Positions 13,101 through 26,439 of a DNA stretch of 64,000 nt are shown piece by piece; within the stretch, counting starts at the first letter, position 1, and every line of letters starts with the position of its first letter. The translations under genes were made by a program, and so were the position numbers. Origin of the DNA: Motacilla alba alba (taxonomy: Eukaryota; Chordata; Aves; Passeriformes; Motacillidae); contig NC_052018.1 of the NCBI RefSeq assembly GCF_015832195.1, positions 50,653,666 to 50,717,665 on the forward strand. The letters are read 5' to 3'. The notes under the pieces are model-generated. The model saw only the letters and a list, made by a program, of their open reading frames with translations. It did no database searches and was not told where the DNA came from.

Positions 13101-16100
13101 TTAGTCCTGCTTAGTTTATGAGATCCAGCATGATCACAGCTGTGATGATGTTGCACCTAGCCAAGAGAACAAAGCAACCACGTCTTGCATATATGTCTAT
13201 TTGGTAAAAAAAGAAAAAGAAAAAAATGAACTAATTGAGGAGGGTTTTGGTTTTTTTCCTCTGGGTTTTTTTCCCTCTCTTTGTAATTAATTACACTTTG
13301 TTCATAATTTTGAGGGGACTTATTTTTAACTTTGGTTGAAACTCTTTTGTACAGAAGTCTGTGTTATATGAATTCCAGGTTTTTTTAGCAATGGATTAAG
13401 TTGTGGGAGACTCTGACCTTGTGATACTACCATGTTTCTGCTAAACAAAGTCCAATATGCCAAACAAAGATGTAGCAAGTAGTTACGAAATGGCACGGCT
13501 ATTACACATGCTTTTGATTCTCATTGTCTGGTGTTTATTTTGGGATAATTCTGTTTTGAGAGTGGAAAAACCAGACTGTAAATAAAAGGGAGGCCTACAA
13601 TACATGCACTATGCTACACACTTCACAAAAGTCTGGTGGAGGGCTCTTCAGTGAGTGCCTAGGAAATAAGAAAATTATATTCAATAGTGAAAGAAAAAGG
13701 TAAGAATATTCTGGGACACCATGACCAGTCAGAAAAATAGTTATTCACCACTTGCGCAAAGCCTGAGTAATTTACTGTTGCAGCTCACAGTCTGTGTTGT
13801 TTCTCTCCTATGTAATGCTTCTAGGTCATCATCTCTGCTGTTGTTCTAAACCACACAGCTCCACTCCCAACACACCTCCCTCCTGCTGGACAGTGGGAGA
13901 ATCTCTGTTGGAGCTTCCAGGAGATGTTGAGTTACCCGGTACTGCATTCCCACTCCTGACTTCTCTCCCATATTACCCCACCCATGAAACCAGATGATAG
14001 GAAAGAAGATGGAAGGGAACAGGTCAGACTGAAAGTCAAATGAATCCAAAGACTTAAAGGAGTGCAATAATAATCCAAAATCATAGTCCAAGAGACACTA
14101 ATGCCATTTTAAGATGAAACTTTTGTTAGTGACGTGGATTCAGCCCTAAGTCCCAGAAAACATAACCAAAGTTATCTACTGTAGTTTTATAGCTCTATAA
14201 ATCTTTGAGGCCAAAATCTGTCCTTCTACACATGCAGGACTCCATTTATTCCATGGGGAGCTGCACTCCTATATCAGAGAGTAAAATCTGGCTATATTTT
14301 CTAGATAGCAATAGGAAAAAGGGGAGGTCTTTCACTTTTAAAAACATTTACTGTATCCTAGCAATGTGCAGCGATGCTATGCAAGCCTGACAACAGACAA
14401 ATGGTATTAAGAGATATTAAACCTTAAAGAAGACAATGTGATAATCTTTGTGAATCTGTAGGTAGGGCAAATTCCAAACACTGATTCTAGGCACAAAGCA
14501 ACTAAGGTTATATAGAAGAAAATATCTTAAACTACTGTGTTGAGGTTGATGCAAACCTCAAGAAAATCTGACTGTCCAGAAATATAAACAGACAGGGGAA
14601 TTAGGAGAAGAAAACATTTTGTTCTCAAGGTTTTGTAACTCAAAAAAATTGTATCTACCTTTTTTTTTTTTTTAATCATGTGTAGGCTGCATTTGCAAAA
14701 TCTTAGCTTGAGATTGTTTTACAGCTTAGAGCTTAAGTGGTTTTAAAGTTCTTAAAAGCAACAACAAAATTCTCTCCATAAGCAAATAAAGGATGAAACA
14801 GTTGTTTAATTCCCCAGAATGAAAAAAATTAAAGCAACAGGAAAAAATGTACTAAAAGAGCAGCTTTATGATCTTGGATCTTGTTAGCTACAACGTATAG
14901 CTAATACAGAAAACATTTTGAATTTAGACTTAGCTGGAATGAGAAATTGTTATTCACAAAGGCACAGTATAACTGCGTGCAGCCTGCCACTATTTATGAT
15001 GACAAGTTGACTCTTGAATAGGTTGTGCAATTAGCAGAGAAGGAGAGAGAAATGGGAGTCTGAAGATGACAAACACTGCTGGCTTCCATAATCTCAACTT
15101 CTTTCAGCCATATTTACCAATTTACAGAAACATAAACTGCGAACAGAGTAAAAGGAAAATGGCACTGCTGGAAGCTTTTCTATGGAAACCTTAAAACAAT
15201 TTCATTTCCATCCTGTAAAACACCATAAGATATGTTCTTAGTCTTTGTGGCAATGTTTTGCCTCTTCAGCAACTTACCTTCTTCTAGTTATGAGAACTAC
15301 CATTTAATCAGAATTTATTGTAGTTCATTAGGTGCTCTACCAAAATCTTTCAAAGGAAGTGTCTCCCTAAGGAATGTGCTAAGAGGTATAGATGAAAATT
15401 TGAGAAATGTCAGACAGGAAAAGACTTATTTATACTCCTGCAAATGCAGCATCTTGGTACATCTTCATGGTTTTTTGCCTTGCATATTTCTGACTTGACA
15501 GCATCATGCTCTGGAGCTTGGCTGTAGAGATGAAGAGAAGGGACAGAATTCCCAGAGGGAATTGCAGCACATCCAGCTGTGGTGGCAGGACACTCTGCTT
15601 GACCCTTTGAGCAGAGCTGATGCAACTTTTGAAACAATTTCATCTTCTGTTCCCATTGAAGAGTCCAGCAATCATAGTGAAGATTGAGAGAGAGGAACTT
15701 GAACCAGTTTTTTTTGCATAGCTCAGCATAGGACTCAACTTTTTGACAAGGATTAGATGCCAGTATTTTGAAGGGCAGTTACAAAATATTTGAATATTTG
15801 CCAAAAATATTTCTCATATCCAACTGTTTTAATATAATGACCAAATAATTTAAAATGTACTTCCAAAAAAGAAAAAAAAAAAAAAAGAGCTGCAGTATTC
15901 AAGACTTCTTTATTATAAAATCACTTAGGTGAAAAAAGAAAAAGGTCCTTTATGGAAACCTTAAAGGAATCCCCTAGCTGCTGTACATTTGGGTTCTTGA
16001 AGAGGAGATAAATGCATGGTTTTTCATTTACAGATATTTTTACAGCTACTGAATTACTTATTTGAAGCCATTGTACTTGAGAACCCATCTCATAACAAGT

Positions 16101-17076
16101 TCTTACTGCTGCCTTCTGCTGCAAATGAGAGCAATATCTGAGGCCTTTTTTTTTACTTAGATTGCTTTTCTTCTCACGAGTTTACCAATTAATTGGGTCA
16201 TTCTCTGTGGCCTGTGATTTTGTGGCAACTCATTGGTTCAGAGTCCTCCAGAATGATATCTTTAACATACTTATGAAACTTCTTCACCGGTGAAATATGT
16301 GGGCTAAGCCCAAAACCAACACTAGCACATCTGGGGTATCTATATTTTCTGGCATCACTTTCCAGTACAGCCACATAATAATTAAATATCTAGCTGATAT
16401 CATAGCCAGTCTGGATAGCTGTTTTATCAGATGTTAAATATCAGGAAAACATACAAAAATAGCCGTGGCAAGCTCTGCTTTATATGATAACCTCAGAATG
16501 CATCATACAAAATAAGACATTATTAGTTCTTACTAATGATTGAAATAACATTCACATTTAGTAGTGAAGTCACTTAAATGATAGCAATGGAGTCTTAATA
16601 ATTGCTTTCAGTGAGTTTCCTGAGATGCTCTGGTGTTGAATATAGCTATTCCCAAAGGAAGCCATGATGGAGATGGATGGTATGCCAGTGGGGTGACATT
16701 TTCTTCATCCAGTGACCAAGGGAATGTGCTACATCTGACAATGCCAAGTCAGGGACTGTGGTTTCTTTTGCCATCATGTTTCTCACTTAAATCTGTGTCT
16801 CATGGTCCATTTCTAAGTTGCTAGGCATCACAGTCAATCCTTATCGCTGACTTATGGATGAACGAGATTAATGCAGGTCATTTAATCAAGACAGATCCTC
16901 TAATTTCTCTTTGCATTTGGGTTTTTGATAAGAATTATCTGCATTAGTTCATTACTCCAGTACTGTGTCCTGCCCATTTGCAGCAGACATAGTGCCCCAC
17001 TGTGCCCAATGTCTCTGGACAGCAAATTCTTCAGCTTTGTTATGGTTTTGCCACTTCCTTTTCTTGTAAATCTGCT
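10137..17076. other. Unique AT-rich non-coding DNA
   Basis: No gene is recognised in this long interval. Small features are a near-tandem cataaaagcc cluster at 10390-10426, a run of 14 T at 14660-14673, and an A-rich tract at 15865-15886 with 15 consecutive A from 15872. On the minus strand the segment 15380-15278 has a splice-acceptor-like and a splice-donor-like end (a ctagaagaag/gtaagttg junction), but its open frames are short. The rest is without pattern. Confidence 0.6.
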
Positions 17077-17150
17077 GTACCTCCATCTGCCACCTGCAGA
17101 ACAGGGTTAATTAAATCTGCCTCATATGTTGGGGCTGCTGGGTAGGGCTT
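17077..17150 (+). mobile_element. Possible MIR/L2-type 3' end remnant
   Basis: The order of short blocks (tgtacctccatctgcc, then agaacagggttaattaaat, then ctgcctcatatgtt followed by a ttgtt-like region) parallels the shared 3' end of MIR SINEs and L2 LINEs: cctcagtttcc, ctgtaaaatggg, cctacctcatagggttgtt. The match is gapped and heavily diverged, so it could be chance. Confidence 0.3.
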
Positions 17151-18090
17151 AATTCCCTGGGTGTGTCTCTACAGCTGCTTTTTTTTGGATGAGACTTTTG
17201 AAGTGGACTTCTTCATCTGCTCTGATTACCATACTTTGGTTAGTCTTGGAGCACGTCTCGCCATATGCTTCAAGTCCTTCCTTGTGCTCAGCTGGAGGAT
17301 GCACTCCAGCTCCACATCTGATGCTGTTCAATCAACAGGAATGGAATAAAGCTAGTCCAGACTGAAACCTTCAAAATATTAACATAGGGGATATTGAGTC
17401 TCTGGTATTAACTGTTTTGCTCTGCAGGTCCATTCCTATTGAGCCATGGTATATAATGAAAACATAGACATTATTATAACTGATGGTTGCCGTTGTGATC
17501 CTTGGATGAAGACAGCAGCAAAAATATGAGGTTTTGTGTGCATTTCAGAGAATAAATGTAGCCTTTGTGTTTTAATCCCAAATTTTGGCTTTATTTCACT
17601 GTACTATTTTAGTGGGAGATTCCATAGTTTATATAAGAAAGTTTACCTTAGAAGATCTAATAGCAAATGGAACCTGCTTCTGCACTTATGTAAATAAAAT
17701 CTATTCATGCTGAGCTCATTCTGGTCCATGGACATTAACCAGCTATGTTTATTTTTTTTTACCTGGCAAATTTCCCTGAAATTTTCATTTTGAATAGATG
17801 CAGAAGGTTAACACCAGTAGTTTATTTTGATACACACAGTACACACATCCTCAGATACTAAGCTACACTTTGGGGTTACAGTAAACTTAGTTTTTAAGTC
17901 CTCCACAGCTCTATTCCCCTTACCCCACCATATGGTTGAAATGAAAATATAAATGCAAAAGAACTCTCGTACATGGCATTCCCTTGCAGCGCTTCTGTGT
18001 TTCAGAGCAGACGTTTTTACTGATGCTATCTTGTGGTTGATTCTTATTCCACTCTAATATCTTTCACTCTGATACAATTCTGATTGTCTC
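17151..18090. other. Unique non-coding DNA
   Basis: No gene, RNA gene or repeat is recognised. A good acceptor-like site (tgttttgctctgcag, ending at about 17428) has no matching downstream donor that would define an exon. Confidence 0.6.
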
Positions 18091-18150
18091 TGCAGTATTA
18101 CTTTCAATATAAAAAAGTATTACTTTCTGCAGCATTACTTTCAATATAAA
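18091..18150. repeat. Local direct repeat, period 37 bases
   Basis: The block tgcagtattactttcaatat at 18091 recurs at 18128 with one difference (tgcagcattactttcaatat), with more spacer similarity between. It is a small tandem duplication in non-coding DNA. Confidence 0.85.
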
Positions 18151-18385
18151 TATGAATAACAAGGCTGACAAAAATAATTTTTGTTCCTCGCTCAAGTCCC
18201 TGGTTTTTCTTTTGTCCTGTACAAACCTGTTTTTTTTCTGTTTACTATCACTATTGACCCCACTATAGAAACCCCTGGACTTTTGCATGGTGGCAAAGTA
18301 TCACTCACTTTTGTGCTCATTATTTTATAGGCCAGCTATGCTCAGTTAGTCCTCATACCAATAAAAGTCTTTCCATGTTTCTTGG

Positions 18386-18400
18386 CCAGCAGGAGGTGCT
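18386..18400 (+). promoter_or_regulatory. CTCF-like motif, forward orientation
   Basis: The 15-base word CCAGCAGGAGGTGCT matches the vertebrate CTCF core CCASYAGRKGGCRSY at 13 of 15 positions, and the preceding tgg extends the match. CTCF binds such words to anchor chromatin loops and insulators, and orientation matters for looping. The motif lies in unique DNA outside the recognised repeats. Motif matches are common by chance, so occupancy is unproven. Confidence 0.4.
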
Positions 18401-19539
18401 GAGGAATGATGCAACAAATATCTTTTCACTGAGATAGCTGGGTTCCCTCTGTGCTCAACACAAAGATTTTCACTAACTTGTGAGCTGGATCTAAGCATTG
18501 TCACATCAAAGTGAGGATTTTAGTTCTATTTTTAGGATGGCATTTGGCTAGAGCAGGGACATTCTTCTTTTGCTCTTGTTTTAATTAAATAACCTTTAAG
18601 ACAAGTGAGCAGGAACATTCAACCCAAAGCAATGCTTTCTGTTACTCCAAGAGGGAGCAGTGTGAATGCATAGCATTTATTAAAGACTTGGCTCTTTTTG
18701 ATCTACTTGGGATAAATGGCAATACATTACAATGATAGAGGTGGGATAACCAACCAATAACGGGAGGAAATATTGCTAATCCTTAAACTAAATAGCAAGA
18801 TATACTGCAATCACAGCTTTAGATGATTCTTTATGTTGAATAGTGATCAAAGAAAATCCAAAGAAGGTAAGCAAATGTAGAAACATTTTTTGTTGTCAAA
18901 TTAGTGACTACCGGTCATCATTCACCCCTTAAAATTCCCCTACATACTTGTTAACAGTAGTCCTAACATAACTAAAATGACTACTGAACCTTTCAAACAG
19001 GAATCCTCACTCCGCTTGCAGCTGCAAGTTTCCATGTAATGGTTGAGTAAATATCTGTAGCACTCTTCTAGGGGACCAATGGCAAGGGCTGGAAAAGACA
19101 TATTGTTTCTCATGTCATTCTATTCCTTCAATTTCTTAGAGGTTTCAGTTCTCTGTGTGTGGTGTGGACACCTTTCTTCCACTAAGGTCTATGAAACCAG
19201 ATAATCACTGAACACAAACACTTTGTTAATAAGAACAGACAGGCATATGCACCTTGGAATATTTAATCGGCTACAAAAGCAATCACTGAACCAGCCATGA
19301 GTAATTTAAACAAAATATGGAATACCATGGAAGATACCAGGGTGAGAGAATATATACTGTAATTCCCGTCCATAAAAATGGGACCCTAATAAATTTTAAA
19401 TGCCTAGAAAGATAATTTTGCTGTTACCAAATAAATACTTCAATACTACAGTGTATAATCACTTTGTGGACACTTTGAACATTTTTACAGTGATAAAAAA
19501 GTGTTGCATGGATTTATCAGAAACAAATCCATATCATTT
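18401..19539. other. Unique AT-rich non-coding DNA
   Basis: No gene or repeat is recognised. The open stretches are short in all frames. Confidence 0.6.
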
Positions 19540-20380
19540 TTCTTTGACAGATTAATCGCCCAAGGAGATAAGCATGAGGAGTAGACTAGTTGGATCTTGA
19601 TTTTAAGAAAGCTTTCCACACAGTCTTACACACTTTTCTGAAAAAGAAACAGGAAAAATGTGCTGTAAATGAGCTCACCATAACATACATGTGGACAGAT
19701 GTCACTTGTTAGTCTACTTCTAATAATTATTTTCATGAATGGCTTGAAATATGAAGAAGTGGATCTTCAAGTTACACCAGCAGATAGGAAGTGTCAACAC
19801 TTCAGAGGACTGTGTTAGAGCCTGGAGAGACAATCTGACATGAGAGTTACAAATTCAGAAAAAATAGCAAGTCTAGTTTGCCACAGATATCAACTGCATG
19901 AATACAATGTGGGAGATATTTATGTGCTATGAAGGACAATAAAGAAAACTGAAGACTGTACAGCCCCTAAGCTAAGTAAAAGTAAGCTGCATTATATGGC
20001 TGAGGAAAGATGAATCTCACTGCAGAATATCCTAGTAAAACTGCCTTATGTTCTATTTTACTCTGCTGGCACTGGGGAGTGAGAACTTTGTCCTGTTTTG
20101 GGCACCACACTCTAAAATTATGGATAGATATATAGAAACAAACTGGAATGAGTTCAGAGGAGAAGAAGAATAATAAATAGTATGGAAAGCTCACTGCATG
20201 AAGACAGGTCAATAGAACTGGTACTGTTTAGTCTAGAAAGAGAAGATGAGAACAATGTGCCAGAAGCTTTCCTTTATACAGAGCTAACTGTTCACCATGT
20301 CCACAACAGGCAGACAAAGAGGTGATAATTTAATTTGCAGCAAAAAGTTTTTCTGTCCTATTGGGGAAAAGCTGTAAATT
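19540..20380 (+). mobile_element. Ancient, strongly decayed CR1 LINE (+)
   Basis: Several separated blocks follow the order of CR1 ORF2 in sense orientation. Near 19589, ttggatcttgattttaagaa matches the LDFSKAF block of the reverse transcriptase. Near 19737, a degenerate match covers the region after the catalytic motif. At 20094-20165, tgttttgggcaccacactct with a following ttcagaggag matches the QFWAP...VQRR block. At 20223-20245, tactgtttagtctagaaaga matches LFSLEKR. The last block, near 20320-20345 (taatttaatttgcagcaa), matches sequence just before the 3' UTR. Indels are frequent and no frame survives. Divergence is clearly greater than in the other CR1 copies here, so this is an older, ancestral subfamily. 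Confidence 0.75.
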
Positions 20381-21199
20381 GGAGGGCAGTGATATGGTGG
20401 AGTAAGTAGGTCTCCAACAGACCTTGCAGAATCCAGTGCACAGAACAGATTTGTGCAGGGGTGAGGTGTCTCTCCAGCATGGTCCAAGGGAGTGAGGATA
20501 CTTGAAAGCAGAGACAGCATTTGTCTGACATGTGTGTTCATGTTTTCTGTCATTCAGCTTTCTAACAAGAAAAGAAATTCCCTCTGCATTTCAACTTGTG
20601 ACAAAGATGTTTAGTATTTCTCTGATCTTTAAAAGATATTTATTTATCCACTTTCCATTATTTCAATGTCCTCTCTTCTTGCTCAAACTGCTCCTCAAAA
20701 CTCATAGCAACATGTATGTTGCTATCAGTATTTCACTTGGAGTTTATTGCTTACACTCCCATTCTCCCATTTTGTGCAATGTGAAAAAACATTCTCACAT
20801 TTAGGAGTATGCAATATACTGATAACAGTTTAAAAGGAAAATATTAACATTAGTCTGACTGAGATAATGTGAGTAAATATTTAGCTAACTATTTAGCGGC
20901 TAGGTAGTCAAGCAATGCTGTAAAACCCAAAACCAGATGTATAACAAGAAGATTCAGTTCTCTTCACTCCTTTCCTGGCTCCAGAAATAGGTACTAGCAC
21001 AGAAGCAAAGACTTAGCTGATTTCCACATGTCTGGACATGCCAGTGTCTCAACTCATCTTACTTCAAATGCCACTTTAAAATACATCAGTGCTGTAATGC
21101 GTAAAAGGAACCTGCTGTGCAATAACATCTTATGTAAATTGTGGTTGTTGCTACAGCTCCACTAAGCATTACAAGCACATTTCATCCCTACTCTTTAAC
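20381..21199. other. Unique non-coding DNA
   Basis: No gene or repeat family is recognised. The first hundred bases could still hold an unrecognisable tail of the ancient CR1 at 19540-20380. Confidence 0.55.
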
Positions 21200-21920
21200 T
21201 GCTTGCCTCTTGCCTTAAACACCTGCCTTGAGTTTGAGATTGCAAACTTTTCAGGTCAGAGTTTACCTGATGTCTGTGCAGTGCCTCACACATCACCCTC
21301 CTGCCTGTCATTCTCATTTGTGTTCTCAGATTTATCCCCACTATCTCCTTTAGTTCTACAAATCCAAGCTGTGTCTAAACTCTTCTTTGTAACACCTATA
21401 AGTTGCCAATTCTGAGTTATCCTCTGGGATCTTTATTAATCAATCCACCATGCACCTTTTTGCTACAATATTAACTTCCTGTCCTTTGGCTAAAGCAATG
21501 CTGCTCTACTCCTATCATTCCAAGAGGCTTTTGCAGTGCTTATTTTCCTGTTCCTATGGCCCTGTCTGCTCTTCCACTGGCCCCTCCTTAACCACCACAT
21601 CAAGTGAACAACCCCTTGCTCTTCTTAGGCTGTCTAATGGCTTGCTGCCATATTCCAAGCAGCCAGTTCTGTTCTCTCTCTTGGCCAGCTTTCATCACCC
21701 ACATCCTAGATTTTCAGACATGTACTTGCACATTCCCAGCTCAAGGTTTCCCAGCAGAGTAGGCAAAATCAAATTTTGCTGCCCCAGCAAGTTGACTGCT
21801 GGTGTGTTGGCACTGTTGAAAATGCTTTTTAATAGTTTCTTCTCTCTTTACTACGGTCTGTCCACATCAATCTCCTCTCTCCCCTACTCACCCTTTTCCT
21901 CTCCCAATGCCCTTTAAGGC
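21200..21920 (+). other. Pyrimidine-rich non-coding tract
   Basis: The + strand is enriched in C and T over about 700 bases, which gives long open stretches rich in Ser, Leu, Phe and Pro. One reaches 155 codons at 21450-21917. These translations show no domain, and the residue bias is what a stop-poor pyrimidine-rich strand would give. I therefore do not call a gene. Confidence 0.5.
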
Positions 21921-24900
21921 TAGAAATTTATCAGGTAAGGAATCATTTATTTGTGTCCAGCACAATGAGGTCTTGGCCAATGACTGGAACTCACAGATAA
22001 GCCATTCAGTCTTCATTAACATCTCAAAGTTTCTGCTTTCCATTGCAACATACATGTTTTTTAACAAGATCAACAGAGTTACTCCCAAACTACTTATCAT
22101 TAGGCATTTCTTCATTTTTTTTTAACACTGACAGATCCAGCTCTCATTTCCTTATCAGGAAAAAAGGCACAAAATCTGTGCCCTTTAAGAACTGCATAAG
22201 ACTTTCTCTTTTTCCTTTTCTTTCCTGATTAATTTGTCTTCCTCAACAGATGATCCTTGATCCATAGTTTTTATCCTGCTTAGTCATTTTACCATTCCAA
22301 ATTATATTAACAATATTTTTCAGCCCTGTAAATAATATATTCAGTCACTACTGTCAAATTTGAAGAGCAGAGGAATGCTCAGAGGAATTGTCCACATCTT
22401 TCATCGAGAAGCTCAGTGGAGTCTGTGGTGACTTATAATGGTTGCAAAAAAACACTACCTGGAGCAAGAGCATGGGGATTTCTGGATTCCCCATCCTTCT
22501 CTTCATCTACACAGAGCACATTTACTCAAACAGACAATTCTGTCACTAGAATGAATCCAATACACATTTTACTGTTGCTTATCTTGTTCAACTATTATTT
22601 GAATACCCTGGAGAAAAAAACATAAACCTCTATAAGGTCAGCAGCATGCAGGTACCCTCAGCCATGTATCTTTTTCACTCCCTGAAATGCTGATAATAGA
22701 GGCCTGAACACCTGGCTGAAATTAGCAAATTGGTAAAGGTCAACTGGCTGAAATTCACAGAGAGCGAAACAGAAGCAATAGTTTCAGGAAATGGAAAATA
22801 TTTGGCAGAACTAGCCACAGCACTTCTCACCATGGGGAGCAATGCTCTGTCAAATAGCCAGCTGTAGTTATCATCTTTATGGATTTCCAGAAGCCTGTTG
22901 CTTTTTTTAGTGAGTGGCAGAAGGGCTAGAGCTACATATCTGGCAGCTTGGTGTCACAGTGATTTCCCAGTTGGATGGGACTCCTGGCAGCATATTTACT
23001 GCAGCCTACTGTGCTTGGAAAGAAATTGCATCCACCCCGGAAAGAGCCGCACAACAGCATTTGTGCCTGCAGCAAGACTGGAGATCTCATTGCTCTGCTT
23101 GTTCTGCCGGATGACTGCTGTATGACAACCCGCTTTGAAGTCCCAGGTCTCCATCTGGAATGAAGAATCTTCAGGCAAGGTGTACCTGCTATGTGCCACA
23201 CAGCATGCAAGCTGTTAATAAGGGCTCTTAGTAAGAACTCTTTTCATTTATTAAAATATAACTACATGTACAGGCAGTGGCAAATGAAAAGGAGGACCAA
23301 GCAGAAAGTGCAGTTGGCATTTTACCACTATGGCACAAAGATGAAAAAAACCCAACCTAACCAGAATTCAGGAAAGACCATACTTGGTGAGTCACACTCA
23401 AAGTTTGTGGTTAGGACAGAAAATGAGAATTATCGTTACCATATATAAGGTTGGACTTCATGGGAAATCATAAGGATTGCTTTGGAATTATGAAACTGCG
23501 GAGTTTCTTGGTGTTTGGCCAAGTCCCAAAACCCCTAGTTCAAGTTTCACTGTCTGAAGGCCAGTTTGATTAAGGAAGGAGACTAAACTCAAATGACTTG
23601 GGTTAGAATTTGGACTCTTCTATCTTCTTGATCATCTTGCCATCCTGTAGAAAATTTTTTAAGCATATGAATGATTTCTTAAGGAAAATAAAGCAAAATA
23701 AACAATTTTTTTCTTCTGCTTTTGCTTTTTCTCAATTATAGGTAAAATTGTTAAACTTGGTAAAATTCATCATTCATTCTTGGAAAAGCACTGCAAAATA
23801 TAGCTGCAATGTTTTCCTCAACCCTAAAGATTAGTCAGGCACTTATGTATTTGGTTGCTACTTGGATTTAGTTTTGAGATCTCAAAAGCTCCAGGTCCAA
23901 TGTCTTGGTTTGAAAGAAGGCTGCTTTAAGAAAATAAGATTAGTAATCCCCTTTAGTAATGATTATTTTAGAGAGCCACAATGTGCTCATTAAATAAGGC
24001 GACTCATCTTCTATCCTTTTCCAGACCACTTTTCCTAAGTATTCTAATGATCGAGTTTTACTGCCAATAAAATTACTGGAAAACAAATGCACTGGTGGTG
24101 GTTTCAATATATATTTGCAGTTCTGGAAAAATTTTCAAACAGCAATTTGAACTGCACAGGAAATCCTCAGATGTGAGTGTGAGCTAAAAATGACATTCCT
24201 TGGGATAGTGGTTTTGTGCAGAAGCACTGGGAAGATAGAAGATTTCATACTCAGGATAATGAAACAAAAAGGGAAAAAACCTTTGAAGAAGCAGCAAAAG
24301 AGCCAGAGATTTAAACAAGGCATAAAGGTTTTATATTTTATTTAATATAGAAAAAAAAAAGAATTGTAAAGGACTTGACAATAATGAGGGTTTTTTTAAA
24401 TGACAGAAACCAATTAAAAAGCCATCTTTAGATAATTTTTAAAGAAGGTTGCTCATTAAAAAGAACTGTAGATAAGATTTGAGCTGTTAAAAATTGTCAA
24501 GAAAAGACTCATTACTGCCTGATTGGACATTTTTCATTTGTGGCATGACAGGAAACATTTCATAAAATTAAAAGAAAAAGGGTAAGAAATATGACAAACA
24601 CATAGCAATTTATGTGATGTGGCAGTTTACATGAAAATTGTTCATAATTTGATTCACATGGAAGCCCCTAATAAGCACAATTTTGAGAAGATGTAGATTT
24701 TTCAAAGGTATAAGCAGAATTGAAGAGTTCAAAGATTTCAATGTGGGTGCTGGATGAAATTTCTTTATGTCAGATGGAACAAGAACTATGTCAATTCACT
24801 AGTCCACTTGAAAAGGCTTACAGAGAAATGTTCCCAACCTGATTCAAACACAGATTGAGACATAAGAGTGAAAAAAGGTTTTATCAGCAAAAAACCTGAT

Positions 24901-26439
24901 GCTTTAAAAGCAGAAAAATGTCAAGGATTGGGTTAGTGGAAAAGTGGATGCTGCTAGATGCTAAGAGAAGTACAAATTTGCAAAGAAAACCAGAACAATA
25001 GCAATTTTTTTTTTTTTAGGTATATAAAGAACAAGGAAAGAAGAGGCTTCTCATTAAACATATGGCAGTTATTAGTAAGCCAGGCTAGAGAAAATAGGTT
25101 TGGTCCTTAAAATAACTGAATAATTTGCCTCTGAGTTTGGTGGGAAGGATAATGTTGGGCGTGAAGGCTGGGGTGGAGGAGTTAATGAAAGCAGACTACA
25201 GAGGTGGGGAGGAAAAGGTGTGGAAGATTTCGTTTGTTCAGAGCCTCCAGAAAGGTCAAACAAATGTTAGGGAGCAAATAGCACTCTATCTGCAGTACAG
25301 CAACTGTGACTGTCAGTATATTAAGAATACCTTCATAGCACTGAATTCTGCCATGCCAGGCACTGCTGAAATCAAGACTGGGCCGTCGAGCGGCTGCCTC
25401 ATGGGGGGTGTGTGGTGCTCCTTTTCCTAATTCTCTCCCACACAAAAGCATATATACTTCAAAAACACCTTTTCCACTGGCATCCTCCCTGCTGTGGCCA
25501 GTGCCTTGTGTGAGCATGAAAGCTGGAGTCACTTATAACCAGTTGGTAAAACATTAAAAGGAAAGAACTGCTTGCTGTCTGCTATTTGTATTTCTTTAAT
25601 TGATCAGAATAGCAGAAAACTGTGGACTGAAAAGGTACAGGCTTATTAGAATTGCACATTTTAGGAGTTTTCTTTAAGAGGAGTCATTCAAATATTCTTT
25701 TGGAAGGAAGAACCTGCATTTAAAATGCCTGAAAGCAACCATGGCACACAATACTGAAGAAATATGAAAAAGAACAGCAAGTACAGTGGAGTAATTTTAA
25801 AAAAATAATAGAAACAATTAAGATAAAATAAATATAAGCAAAGCTGCAAAGAATTATGGCATAAAACACACACATGAATGCTATGATTAATGTAAAGGGA
25901 GATTGCATATTCTGTTATAAATGTTTAATGCCTTTGTTTTTAACACTGTGGTTTACATTATGGATATAATAGCCTTTCAGAAATGGCAGATAAATGACAA
26001 TTTCAAGCTAAGAATTTTTCAACTACTTAAGGAAAGTTTGAATGCCAAGTTTTCTTGTGATTTTTATTGCAGTATATTTACATTAAAAGCTAGAGATATA
26101 TAAACTAGAGCAAAGAACCCTTTACTCAGAAATATAATTTGTTTGGAATTCCTATGGCTCTGCTCTCTTACAGCAATATGCATATATTTAAATGACAACA
26201 ATAAATCTTAAGAATAAAATCTCAATGCTAACCGATTAAAATACACAGTATTTTAACATAGCATTTTATTTTCAAAGTTAATTTTATAATTCAACCAATA
26301 CAAAAAACTAATGCAAAAATTTATAAGAGCCTATCTATTAAAAAATCCTTTTCCTATGATATTGTTTATGGTTATAAACTAATAGTCTGTTTTGTACATT
26401 TTTTCAAATGTATCTATCCTCTATTGTTGACCTTCTTTG
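21921..26439. other. Unique non-coding DNA with a purine-rich part
   Basis: No gene is recognised. From about 24140 to 25060 the + strand is purine-rich (many aagaaa and gaaaa words), and a run of 13 T follows at 25005-25017. From 25560 to 26440 the DNA is very AT-rich. Overlapping short open stretches on both strands at 22900-23200 reflect locally higher G+C, not a gene. Confidence 0.6.

Noticed and set aside
21450..21917. 155-codon open stretch on +
   Set aside because: Ser/Leu/Phe/Pro-rich translation of a pyrimidine-rich strand with no domain or splice context. Such strands are poor in stop codons by composition.
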